NCBI RefSeq assembly: GCF_000220705.2
Contig: NZ_CP023202.1
Span: 4,742,501 to 4,806,500 of the forward strand
Length of the DNA stretch: 64,000 bases
Direction of reading: 5' to 3'
DNA from: Streptomyces xinghaiensis S187
GTDB lineage: Bacteria; Actinomycetota; Actinomycetes; Streptomycetales; Streptomycetaceae
The notes under the pieces are model-generated. The model was not told the origin of the DNA. It made no database searches and saw only the letters and a program-made list of their open reading frames with translations. A program made the translations under genes and the position numbers. Shown here piece by piece: positions 24,711 through 32,494 of the stretch (positions within the stretch are counted from its first letter, which is position 1; each line of letters begins with the position of its first letter).

Positions 24711-26366
24711 GTGCGACGAACTGGCGCACCCAGCAAACAACCCCGGGGCATCGCGAGAGTCTTCTGCGCGTTATTGCTCGTCGTCACCGGCGGAGCCGCG
24801 GCCTCCGGAACCGCCTCGGCCGCCCCGGACCGCTCCACCGGGGCCGCCCCGGCCGCCGGCTTCGACCGGCTCGTGCCCGCACCCGCATCCGTGCGGGCCG
24901 GCGGCAAGCCGTACCGGATCGGCCCCAAGACCCTGATCCGCGTGGACCGTTCGCGCGAGGGCCGGCGGATCGGCGAGCAGCTCGCCTCGGTGCTGCGCCC
25001 CTCCACCGGCTACAAGCTGCCGGTCACCACCCGCCCCGGCCGCGGCGGCATCGAGCTGCGGCTCGGTTCCGCGGGCGGAGCCGGGAAGCAGGCCCGGGGC
25101 GGCGCGGAGGAGAAGGGCGCGGCCGCCGAGAGCTACCGGCTGCGCTCCTCGCCCGGCGGCGTCACCATCACCGCCCCGCGCCACGCGGGCCTCTTCCGGG
25201 GCGTGCAGACGCTCCGTCAGCTGCTGCCCGAGCGGGTGGAGGCGGACAGCCGCCAGTCCGGCCCGTGGACCGTCCCCGGCGGCACCGTCACCGACGCCCC
25301 GCGCTTCGCGTACCGCGGCGCGATGCTGGACGTCTCCCGGCACTTCTTCACCGTCGAGCAGGTCAAGCGCTACATCGACCAGATGGCGCTCTACAAGATC
25401 AACAAGCTCCATCTGCACCTCTCCGACGACCAGGGCTGGCGGATCGCGATCGACTCCTGGCCCCGGCTGGCCACCTACGGCGGCAGCACGGAGGTCGGGG
25501 GCGGCACCGGCGGCTACTACACCAAGGACGACTACCGGGAGATCGTCGCCTACGCGGCCGAGCGCTACCTGGAGGTCGTCCCGGAGATCGACATGCCGGG
25601 CCACACCAACGCCGCCCTGGCCTCCTACGCGGAGCTGAACTGCGACGGCGTCGCCCCGCCGCTCTACACGGGCATCGAGGTCGGCTTCAGCTCGCTCTGC
25701 GTGGACAAGGAGATCACCTACGACTTCGTCGACGACGTGGTGCGCGAACTCGCCGAGCTGACGCCCGGCCGCTACCTCCACATCGGCGGCGACGAGGCCC
25801 ACTCCACCCCGCACGAGGACTACGTGGCCTTCATGGACCGCGCCCAGGAGATCGTCGGCCGCTACGGCAAGACCGTCGTCGGCTGGCACCAGATCACCGG
25901 GGCGAAGCCCGTCGAGGGCGCCGTCGCCCAGTACTGGGGCACGACCGGCACCGAGCAGGAGGTCGCGGACGCCGCCAACAACGGCACCCGCATGATCCTC
26001 TCGCCCGCCAACCGGGCCTACCTCGACATGAAGTACGACGAGAACACCCCGCTCGGCCTGAGCTGGGCCGGCTACGTCGAGGCGCAGCAGTCCTACGACT
26101 GGGACCCGGGCAGCTATCTGCAGGGCGTGGCGGAGGACAAGATCCTGGGCGTCGAGGCGCCGATGTGGTCCGAGACGCTGGAGACCAACGACAACATCGA
26201 GTTCATGGCCTTCCCCCGCCTCCCGGGCATCGCGGAGCTGGGCTGGTCCCCGGCCGCCACGCACGACTGGGCGGACTACCGGCAGCGGATCGCCACCCAC
26301 GGCCCGCGCTGGGACGCCCTGGGCATCGACTACTACCGCTCACCGCAGATCCCCTGGGCGGACTGA
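24711..26366 (+). CDS. secreted GH20 beta-N-acetylhexosaminidase
   Basis: 551 residues from GTG 24711, with an AAGGGA ribosome site six bases upstream. The signal peptide (basic start, hydrophobic A-L-L-L-V-V-T-G-G-A-A) should be cleaved near A-S-A-A-P. A GH20b-like N-terminal domain precedes the TIM barrel, which has R-G-A-M-L-D-V-S-R-H-F, H-L-H-L-S-D-D-Q-G-W-R, D-M-P-G-H-T-N-A and the catalytic Asp-Glu pair in H-I-G-G-D-E-A-H-S (~360), with W-x-E-x-L late in the chain. It removes terminal GlcNAc/GalNAc from chitin oligomers or cell-wall fragments outside the cell. Two dre-like sites place it in the DasR regulon with GlcNAc metabolism. It is followed by a strong terminator. Confidence 0.94.
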   Translation: MRRTGAPSKQPRGIARVFCALLLVVTGGAAASGTASAAPDRSTGAAPAAGFDRLVPAPASVRAGGKPYRIGPKTLIRVDRSREGRRIGEQLASVLRPSTGYKLPVTTRPGRGGIELRLGSAGGAGKQARGGAEEKGAAAESYRLRSSPGGVTITAPRHAGLFRGVQTLRQLLPERVEADSRQSGPWTVPGGTVTDAPRFAYRGAMLDVSRHFFTVEQVKRYIDQMALYKINKLHLHLSDDQGWRIAIDSWPRLATYGGSTEVGGGTGGYYTKDDYREIVAYAAERYLEVVPEIDMPGHTNAALASYAELNCDGVAPPLYTGIEVGFSSLCVDKEITYDFVDDVVRELAELTPGRYLHIGGDEAHSTPHEDYVAFMDRAQEIVGRYGKTVVGWHQITGAKPVEGAVAQYWGTTGTEQEVADAANNGTRMILSPANRAYLDMKYDENTPLGLSWAGYVEAQQSYDWDPGSYLQGVAEDKILGVEAPMWSETLETNDNIEFMAFPRLPGIAELGWSPAATHDWADYRQRIATHGPRWDALGIDYYRSPQIPWAD

Positions 26367-26383
26367 GCACCTGAACCGACCGA

Positions 26384-26414
26384 TGGGCGCCCCGTGTTCC
26401 GCGCGGGGCGCCCA
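26384..26414 (+). terminator. hexosaminidase terminator
   Basis: Arms TGGGCGCCCCG (26384-26394) and CGGGGCGCCCA (26404-26414), 9-base loop, 18 bases after the stop codon. Confidence 0.85.
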
Positions 26415-26631
26415 CCGGCGTTTCGTGGGCGCGGCGCATGCGCGGACGTCCTCGGGGGGCCAGGGGGCCAGGGGGCCTGCCTGCTCCCCCTCGCCCCGGC
26501 CGGCCGGGGGATTCCCCGGTGCGAAGGCGGGTGGCGTTCGGTGGCCACGCTATGCCTCCGACGGTCCACGCCCGGCGCTGAAGTAGCTACCGTCCAAGTA
26601 AGATTCAATCTACGTAATATCGAAACTGCGT

Positions 26632-27015
26632 TTTAGTGGGAGAGTTGCACCGCTGCTGAACACCCTGCAGGCCGAGCGGGTTCTGGCGTCCGGCCTGCCG
26701 CTGTCCGCGAAGGCCGACACCAGGAACAAGCGCTACCGCATCGCGGATCCGTATCTCCGGTTCTGGCCGGCCTTCCTGCGGCGGGGCATCCCGCTCATCG
26801 AGCGCGGCCGGGGCGGTCTTGCCCTGGAGTGCATCGAGCGGTCCTGGACCACCTGGCGGGGGCGTGCGGTCGAGCCTCTCATCCGAGAGTCGTTGCTGCG
26901 GCTGTTGCCGGACGAGCGATGGCCGGAGACAGAGGCTGTCGGCGGCTGGTGGAACCGGCAGAACAACCCCGAGATCGACCTGGCCGGCACCGATGGGGAA
27001 CCCGTGGCTCCCTGA
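26632..27015 (+). pseudogene. remnant of an ATP-binding protein (AAA ATPase, DUF234 C-terminal part)
   Basis: The frame starting at 26632 reads about 127 codons without a proper start. It encodes the C-terminal part typical of the archaeal-type ATPase/DUF234 family: Y-R-I-A-D-P-Y-L-R-F-W, then I-E-R-G-R-G-G, R-S-W-T-T-W-R-G-R-A-V-E-P-L-I-R-E-S-L, and N-P-E-I-D-L-A-G-T-D. The N-terminal P-loop ATPase half is missing, and the frame stops at 27013-27015 before the usual C-terminus. The upstream junction is the AT-rich patch. I infer a truncated, dead gene left by a rearrangement. Coordinates of the ends are approximate. The family call is from memory of the motif set. Confidence 0.65.
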
Positions 27016-27382
27016 TCCTGGAGTACCGGTCGGCGGGCCCACCGGCACCCGGGCATCCCGAGCCGGGTGCTCGACGTAAGCGATCAGCTCATCTCGCCGG
27101 CTGAGAATGCATCAGCCCCGCCTTGCCCATAAGGCCCGCCGTGATGACGACCTCCGGCTCGGACGAGCGGGGCAAGGCGAGTACCGAGGGGGAGAGGCGG
27201 CCTCCTAGCGGCTGGGGTGGCGTGAATCGGGAGTTCCGCCCGGAATTTCATTCCATCGGGTGAGGAATCCTCAACTTCCTTGTTGGGCAACCGGCGTGCT
27301 GCTGAGAGTGGCCACACCGCGAGGGCCGTGGCCGTCGGCGGTCGGAAGGTTGTGCACGGGGGGCCGAAAGTGAATGCGTTCG

Positions 27383-27403
27383 AGCGGAATTCTTCATTCC
27401 GCT
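27383..27403. repeat. small inverted repeat
   Basis: AGCGGAAT (27383-27390), loop TCTTC, ATTCCGCT (27396-27403). About 330 bases upstream of the operon; it could be an operator or a hairpin. Confidence 0.45.
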
Positions 27404-27730
27404 ATCCGCCGGTGGTTCCCACCGCGCTCGGCCGGGCTGTGCCGCCGCCCCCGGGGAGCCGCCCCGTCCGGGGGATGAGCGGCGAGGCCGTGCCCCGGGG
27501 CGGCGAGGGTGCGACCCGCGTCCCCGTAGCAGGCGCGCCCCGGCCGGCGCCGGCCCGTACGGACCGGCGGCCGCCGTCATCACCGGCGCACGGCGGGCCG
27601 GAGCGGGCGCGGAACGGAGTGCGGCCGGGAGCGCGGCCGGAGATTTCCGCGCCGACTGTGTAAACGGCTACATCGCCGTGCGCGGTTCACGGCCACGTTG
27701 GTACGCGGCACCACAGCACAGGGGGATCGG

Positions 27731-28606
27731 GTGAACACTGCGGGAGCGGTCAACAGGCTCGTCGTCTTCGGCGACGCCTGCGGCTCGGGCAAGCTCGGGA
27801 TGCACGCGAAGAGACGGATGCGCGACGGGATGTACGCCGCGTTCGCCGAGGCGTACGCCTCGGTGGACATCGAACCCGGACGGCTTCACCAGGAGGACCG
27901 GGGCGACGGCATCCTCACCGCGCTCGACCCGGCGGTCCCGCCGTCGCTCATGGTCGGGCGCTGGGCGGACACCCTCTACCAGTGCCTGCGCGAGCACAAC
28001 GCGGGCAGCGCGGAGCGGCTGCGGCTGCGGGTCGGGATGAACGCCGGACCGGTGATGAACGACGGCCGGGGGCTGGTGGGCCGGGCCGTGGACCTCGCCT
28101 GCCGGCTCTGCGACAGCCCGGTGGCCAAGGACATCATGGCCGGCACCCCCGGCGCGGACCTGCTGCTGGTCGTCTCCGACTGGCTGTACGAGAACGTGGT
28201 GGCCGAGGGCGGCCGGTACGTGGAGCCCGAGCACTACCGCAGCGCCCGGGTGCGGTCCAAGGAGACCGACGAGACCGCCTGGTTCCACATCCCGCGGTCA
28301 CCCGCGCCCGGGATCCCGCGGCCGCCCGGTCCGTCCGGACCCCCGGCGGCCGGGCCGCCGCCGGAACCGCCCACCGGGGACGGGCCGGCGCGGGGCGGTG
28401 ACGGCGGACGCGGTGACGGCGACGGCGGCCCGCCGGAGCCCGAGGGCGGCACGCCCGGCGGCAGACGGATCACGGCCCGCGGCGACCTCCTGTACTTCGA
28501 GAACAACGTGATCAACGGGGGGTTCACCGGCATCCGCAGGGAAGCCGCCGGGGGCGCGGCCCAGGGCCGCGAGACGGACGCGCGGAACACCGGTGACGGC
28601 GCATGA
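27731..28606 (+). CDS. class III nucleotide cyclase-like protein, first gene of NTPase operon
   Basis: 291 residues from GTG 27731; AGGGGGA ends about six bases upstream. Residues ~10-190 fit the fold of class III adenylate/guanylate cyclases: first strand V-V-F-G-D with an Asp that could bind metal, the hairpin D-R-G-D-G-I-L-T-A-L (~56-64), then L-R-L-R-V-G-M-N-A-G-P-V and G-R-A-V-D-L-A-C-R-L (~97-125), matching the R-I-G-x-H-x-G-x-V ... V-N-x-A-A-R-L block. The usual Asn/Arg of the last motif are altered, so catalysis is doubtful. A Pro/Gly spacer (about 200-245) leads to a short C-terminal motif L-L-Y-F-E-N-N-V-I-N-G-G-F-T-G-I. The stop overlaps the next start (ATGA). It may sense or make a nucleotide signal for the operon. 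Confidence 0.7.
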   Translation: MNTAGAVNRLVVFGDACGSGKLGMHAKRRMRDGMYAAFAEAYASVDIEPGRLHQEDRGDGILTALDPAVPPSLMVGRWADTLYQCLREHNAGSAERLRLRVGMNAGPVMNDGRGLVGRAVDLACRLCDSPVAKDIMAGTPGADLLLVVSDWLYENVVAEGGRYVEPEHYRSARVRSKETDETAWFHIPRSPAPGIPRPPGPSGPPAAGPPPEPPTGDGPARGGDGGRGDGDGGPPEPEGGTPGGRRITARGDLLYFENNVINGGFTGIRREAAGGAAQGRETDARNTGDGA

Positions 28607-30957
28607 GCGACCAGGACGCGGCCCCCGTCCGGGACGCCCCGGCCAGAGACGCCCCGGCCCGGGAGGGCCCCCGCGACGCCCCGCGGGACAGCCCCCGGCC
28701 GGAGTCCTCCGGGGAGGCGCCGGAGGAGAACCGGACCCCCGAGGACGGCCCGGAGCGGCCCGAGGACCGGCGCTTCGACCAGGCGGGGCGCGACCCGCTC
28801 GGCAGCTCGGGCGGGACCGGCGGCTCCGGCACGGCGCACGCGGCGCGCCGCACCTTCGCGGCCGGGCGGGCGGGCCGGAGCGTCAGCTTCGCCACCGACG
28901 GCCAGTACTTCGAGGGCAACTACTTCATCAGCCAGTCGTCCGGCGGCGGCCCGGCCGTGCTCCAGGGGCCCGTCCACGCCGAGGAGCTGGACCGCCTCGC
29001 CGGTGTCTACTGCGAGACCTCCGGCTACCAGCGGATGAAGCGCCGCCTGCGGGAGCGCGGCCTGCTGGTGCTGTGCGGGGAGTGCGGCAGCGGCCGTACG
29101 GCCACGGCACTCTCCCTGCTCGCCGAGGTGACCGGCAACCGCGTGATCCGGCTGGACCCCGGCGGCAGGGTCCGCGAGATCGAGGAGGTGACCGGGGGCC
29201 ACGGCCATCTGCTGGAGATCATGCCCGAGGCGGAGGGCGCCGAGGGAGCCACCCCGGAGCGGGACGGGGCCCGCGGCCCGGGGGCCGGCGCCCGCTCCCG
29301 GCCCCCGGGCGCCGTCCTCACCGAACTCCACCTGGACCGCCTCCGGGGCAAGCTCGCCGAGGCCGGCGCCTACGGCATCGTGCTGGTGGAGAGCGGGGAC
29401 CTGGCGGACCGCATGCTCCGCGGCCGCTACGGCGTGTACTGCCCGCCGCCGCCCGCGGAACAGGTCCTGCTGCGGCACCTGAGGGTCCTGCTGAAGGGCG
29501 AGCCCCCGGAGGCCCTCGGCAAGGCCCTGGAGCTGGCCGCCGGGCCGGACGTCAAGGAGGCCCTCGGCCTGGCCGAACTGCGGCCCGCGGAGGCGGCCCG
29601 GCTCGCCGACCACCTCGCACAATGCCTGCGCGGTGAGCTGACGCACCGCCAACTGCTGGACGACTGCGCCACCTTCGTCCGGGCACAGGCGCGTACCTGG
29701 TTCGCCGGGGCGGACAACCCCGGCACGCTGCCCGAGGCCCTGCCCTCCCTCAGCACCTCCGCGTTCCGCATCGCCGTCGCGGTGTTCAACGGGTCCGCCC
29801 ACAGCCTGACCGCCGAGGCCGGTGAGCGGCTCGCCGCGGAGATGGCGGCCACCCTCGACCCGGAGGCGTCCGTGGGCCGGCGGCTGTTCGGCACCCACGC
29901 CGAGGTCCGGCCGGCCGCCGCCCGGGCCGTCGTGGAGGACGCCGAACTGGACCTCGGCGACGCCCGGGTGCCGGTGCGGGCCATCAGCTTCCAGGGCGAC
30001 GCCCTGCCCACGGCCGTGCTGCGGGAGGTGTGGCACGGCTACCACAACGCCCGCGGCCCCCTCGTCCGCTGGCTGCGGTCGCTCTGCGGCGACCCCCGCC
30101 CCCAGCTGTGGGTGCGGGCCTCCGTCGCGGCGGGCGTGCTCTGCTCCTGGGACTGGGTCCACGGGGCGGGGGAGCTGATCGGCCCCCTGGCGCGCTCCGA
30201 CGGCGCGGTGCAGCGGATGGCGGCGGCCACGGCGCTGGCCGAGGCGGCCCGGGAGCCCGCGGTGCGGCCCGCCGTCCACGCCCTCCTCAAGGAGTGGGCG
30301 GTCTGCGGGGAACCGGAACTGGTGAGCACCACCGCCCTGGCCCACGGCTACGGCATGGCCGCCGGCTCCGTCTCCGCCTCGCTCGACGCGCTGGCCGTCC
30401 TGGTGCGCGACGGGGACGACCCGGACCTGACGGCCCTGGCCTCCTTCAGCGTCGCCCGGCTGCTGGCCGGGCCCGAGCCGGAGACGGTGGTGCGGCGTCT
30501 CGCCGACTGGCTGCTGAGCGGCCGGACGGAGACGGCCGACCTCGTCCTGCTGAGCGTGATCAAGGCGCTCGGCACCCGCGCCACCTTCCTGTGGGGGCTC
30601 GCCGACACGGCCGAACCGGTGGCCGGGCACGACCGGAAGCCGCTGGTCCTCGCGGTGCCCGCGGCCCATCCGCAGCTGGCGGGCGCCCTCGCCGCCCTGG
30701 TGCGGCACACCCTGTCGACCGCCCGCTCCGGACAGGCGGCGCTCGACACCCTCGGCACGCTCCTGCGCCGCTCGTCCGGCGACGCGGAGCAGCGGGAGCT
30801 CGCCTGCGATCTGCTGCGCCGCATCGCGGTGGAGCGCAGGGACCGCGACCGGCTGCGCCATCTCCTGGCGCGCCTGGTCCGGGACCGTGACGAACCCCTG
30901 GACAAGGACGACGCCCGCCTGATGTGGGACGCGGTGGGAGAAGGAGGCGGGAGATGA
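28603..30957 (+). CDS. large ATPase-like protein with helical (HEAT-like) repeats
   Basis: 784 residues. The N-terminal ~90 are disordered (Pro/Asp/Glu/Arg). A motif Q-Y-F-E-G-N-Y-F-I-S-Q-S-S-G-G-G (~101-116) follows, echoing the C-terminal motif of the preceding protein. A P-loop-like strand and turn, V-L-C-G-E-C-G-S-G-R-T-A-T (~155-167), then opens an NTPase-like domain in which the Walker A lysine is Arg. An acidic strand (G-I-V-L-V-E-S-G-D, ~260) may be Walker B. From ~430 to the end the chain is helix-rich with A-x-x-A-L-A-E-A-A-R repeats, resembling HEAT/ARM arrays. Starts with a 4-base overlap (ATGA) and ends with another. It looks like a STAND-type scaffold or sensor with a weakened ATP site; the exact family is not certain. 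Confidence 0.65.
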   Translation: MSDQDAAPVRDAPARDAPAREGPRDAPRDSPRPESSGEAPEENRTPEDGPERPEDRRFDQAGRDPLGSSGGTGGSGTAHAARRTFAAGRAGRSVSFATDGQYFEGNYFISQSSGGGPAVLQGPVHAEELDRLAGVYCETSGYQRMKRRLRERGLLVLCGECGSGRTATALSLLAEVTGNRVIRLDPGGRVREIEEVTGGHGHLLEIMPEAEGAEGATPERDGARGPGAGARSRPPGAVLTELHLDRLRGKLAEAGAYGIVLVESGDLADRMLRGRYGVYCPPPPAEQVLLRHLRVLLKGEPPEALGKALELAAGPDVKEALGLAELRPAEAARLADHLAQCLRGELTHRQLLDDCATFVRAQARTWFAGADNPGTLPEALPSLSTSAFRIAVAVFNGSAHSLTAEAGERLAAEMAATLDPEASVGRRLFGTHAEVRPAAARAVVEDAELDLGDARVPVRAISFQGDALPTAVLREVWHGYHNARGPLVRWLRSLCGDPRPQLWVRASVAAGVLCSWDWVHGAGELIGPLARSDGAVQRMAAATALAEAAREPAVRPAVHALLKEWAVCGEPELVSTTALAHGYGMAAGSVSASLDALAVLVRDGDDPDLTALASFSVARLLAGPEPETVVRRLADWLLSGRTETADLVLLSVIKALGTRATFLWGLADTAEPVAGHDRKPLVLAVPAAHPQLAGALAALVRHTLSTARSGQAALDTLGTLLRRSSGDAEQRELACDLLRRIAVERRDRDRLRHLLARLVRDRDEPLDKDDARLMWDAVGEGGGR

Positions 30958-32327
30958 CGACGGCAGAGCCGGCCGCCGGTGCGGGCGGAGAACAGGGCGA
31001 GCGGCTGAAGGGGCGGCCGGCGGGCCCGCTGGTGCGGGAGTGCGCGCCGCCCTACACCCGGCGGAGCGGCCAGATCGCCGCCGTGCTGCTGTACGGCAAC
31101 GGCGGGCACAGCGTGGTGTGGCCGGACCGCCGGGAGGACCGGGACAAGCCCTGGTTCCGCGAGCCGTTCACCGTCTTCGAGGTGCTCCTCGGCCGGAATG
31201 TGACGGTGTTCGAACTCCGGCTCCCGGCCGCGGGTGACGCGCAGTTCTTTGACGCCCGGGCCGAGGTGCACTGGGAGGTCGAGGACCCGTACGCGGTCGT
31301 CAGCAAGCGCGTCTGGGACCTGCGCGAACTGCTGGAGGGCGAACTGCTGTACGGGCTGCGCCAGGTATCGCGCCGGTTCCGGCTCACGGAGGCCCAGCGG
31401 GCCGACGAGGCGGTCCGGGCGGAGCTGGCGGCGGGCCACCCGGACCTCGGCCGCGACCTCGGACTGCGCCTCACGACCCGGGTGTTCGTCGACCTCAGCG
31501 ACCCCATCCGGCAGCGGCTCGGCGAGCGCGACGAGATCCACCTCGACATGACGACGGAAGAGGCGCAGGCGGAGGCGGAGCGCCGCAGGGAGGCGCACCA
31601 GCGCCGGCTCGCCCGGGACCGGGCGGCCGAGCTGGAATCCGTGCTGAAACGGGGCGAAGAGGCCGAGATCATCTACCACATGGCGCGGAACCCCGAGAAG
31701 GAGTGGGAGATCCGCCAGGCCATCCGGCAGGAGAAACGGCAGGGCCAGGCCGACTTCATCAATCTCTTCAACCGGCTGATCGACCGGGGGATCCTGGAAC
31801 GCCACGACATCGACGACGGCATGTACGAGGTGCTCCAGCATCTGCGGGAGAGCACCGGCGGGGTGATCGGCGGGGTCACCGACCGGGTGCTGTCCACCGG
31901 CCCGGCACGGCGGGAACTGGAGGACGGCCCGCGCCCCGGGCGCCCGGGCCGGTACCGGGAGGAGCGGCCGGACGGCTTCCGGGAAGGGCACGGCTTCCGG
32001 GACGAGGACGGCGACGGGGACAGGCGCGGCGACGGGGACAGGCACGGCGGCGGGGACGGCCCCCGGGACCCGGGCCGGTACCACGACGACCGGGACCGGC
32101 ACCCCGGCCCGTACCGCGACGACCGGGGCCGGCCGCCCGAGCCGGAGCTGCCGCCCTGGGACGAGGAACCCCGGATCCACCGCCCCACGAGCGTCGAGTC
32201 CGCCGCCGAACGGGCCCAGGAGGAGCGCCGCGCCCGCGAGGAACAGCGCGAGCGCGAGGAGCGGCGGGGCGGCGCCGGCCGCCGCACCCGGTTCGGCGCC
32301 GACTTCGACGACTGGGACGACACATGA
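30954..32327 (+). CDS. SPFH/band-7-like protein with charged tail
   Basis: 457 residues from ATG 30954 (ATGA overlap with the previous stop). Residues ~60-200 read like an SPFH/prohibitin domain: beta-rich V-F-E-L-R-L-P-A-A-G, then F-D-A-R-A-E-V-H-W-E-V-E-D-P-Y-A-V-V and the helix-strand L-G-L-R-L-T-T-R-V-F-V-D-L. A long charged helix follows (~200-270; E-A-Q-A-E-A-E-R-R-R-E-A), as in flotillins/stomatins where it drives oligomerisation. The last ~130 residues are disordered and rich in Asp/Arg/Gly. I see no N-terminal membrane segment, so membrane contact would be peripheral or through partners. In the operon it is a natural scaffold for the vWA and tubulin-like proteins. The SPFH assignment rests on pattern only. 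Confidence 0.6.
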   Translation: MTTAEPAAGAGGEQGERLKGRPAGPLVRECAPPYTRRSGQIAAVLLYGNGGHSVVWPDRREDRDKPWFREPFTVFEVLLGRNVTVFELRLPAAGDAQFFDARAEVHWEVEDPYAVVSKRVWDLRELLEGELLYGLRQVSRRFRLTEAQRADEAVRAELAAGHPDLGRDLGLRLTTRVFVDLSDPIRQRLGERDEIHLDMTTEEAQAEAERRREAHQRRLARDRAAELESVLKRGEEAEIIYHMARNPEKEWEIRQAIRQEKRQGQADFINLFNRLIDRGILERHDIDDGMYEVLQHLRESTGGVIGGVTDRVLSTGPARRELEDGPRPGRPGRYREERPDGFREGHGFRDEDGDGDRRGDGDRHGGGDGPRDPGRYHDDRDRHPGPYRDDRGRPPEPELPPWDEEPRIHRPTSVESAAERAQEERRAREEQREREERRGGAGRRTRFGADFDDWDDT

Positions 32328-32494
32328 GCACCCGGACGAGACCCGCGGCGCCCACCCCGGCGGCCGGCCCGGCCCCGCACCCGGCCGCCCCGCCCCCCGA
32401 CGCGTACCGGCGGCCGCCCGGAAGCGGCCGCGCTCCGGCGCCCGCCGCGGCGCCGGCCCTTCCCCATGGCTGTGGTGAGAGACGGTTCAGATGA
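32324..32494 (+). CDS. 56-residue Pro/Ala-rich protein, translationally coupled on both sides
   Basis: A small frame that shares ATGA with the preceding stop (32324-32327) and again with the following start (32491-32494). The product is M-S-T-R-T-R then Ala/Pro-rich sequence with D-A-Y-R-R-P-P-G-S-G-R and a C-terminal H-G-C-G-E-R-R-F-R. It has no membrane segment. The double ATGA geometry is what supports it, because every other junction of this operon from 27731 to 43935 except one is of the same overlap type. It may be a real short linker protein, or a way to keep ribosomes moving to the vWA gene. No homologue is known to me. Confidence 0.5.
   Translation: MSTRTRPAAPTPAAGPAPHPAAPPPDAYRRPPGSGRAPAPAAAPALPHGCGERRFR

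Larger units (their letters stand above)
26415..27730. other. accessory boundary region with decayed gene
   Basis: About 1.3 kb between the hexosaminidase and the large operon. It contains an AT-rich patch at about 26595-26636, the ATPase remnant at 26632-27015, and a further ~700 bases with no recognisable gene. Base composition drops here relative to the backbone, which fits foreign or decaying DNA. The operon promoter should lie in the last 100-200 bases, but no clear -10/-35 pair is visible. Confidence 0.6.

Noticed and set aside
26605..27056. Minus-strand frames across the ATPase remnant
   Set aside because: They are shadows; the recognisable family motifs are on the plus strand.
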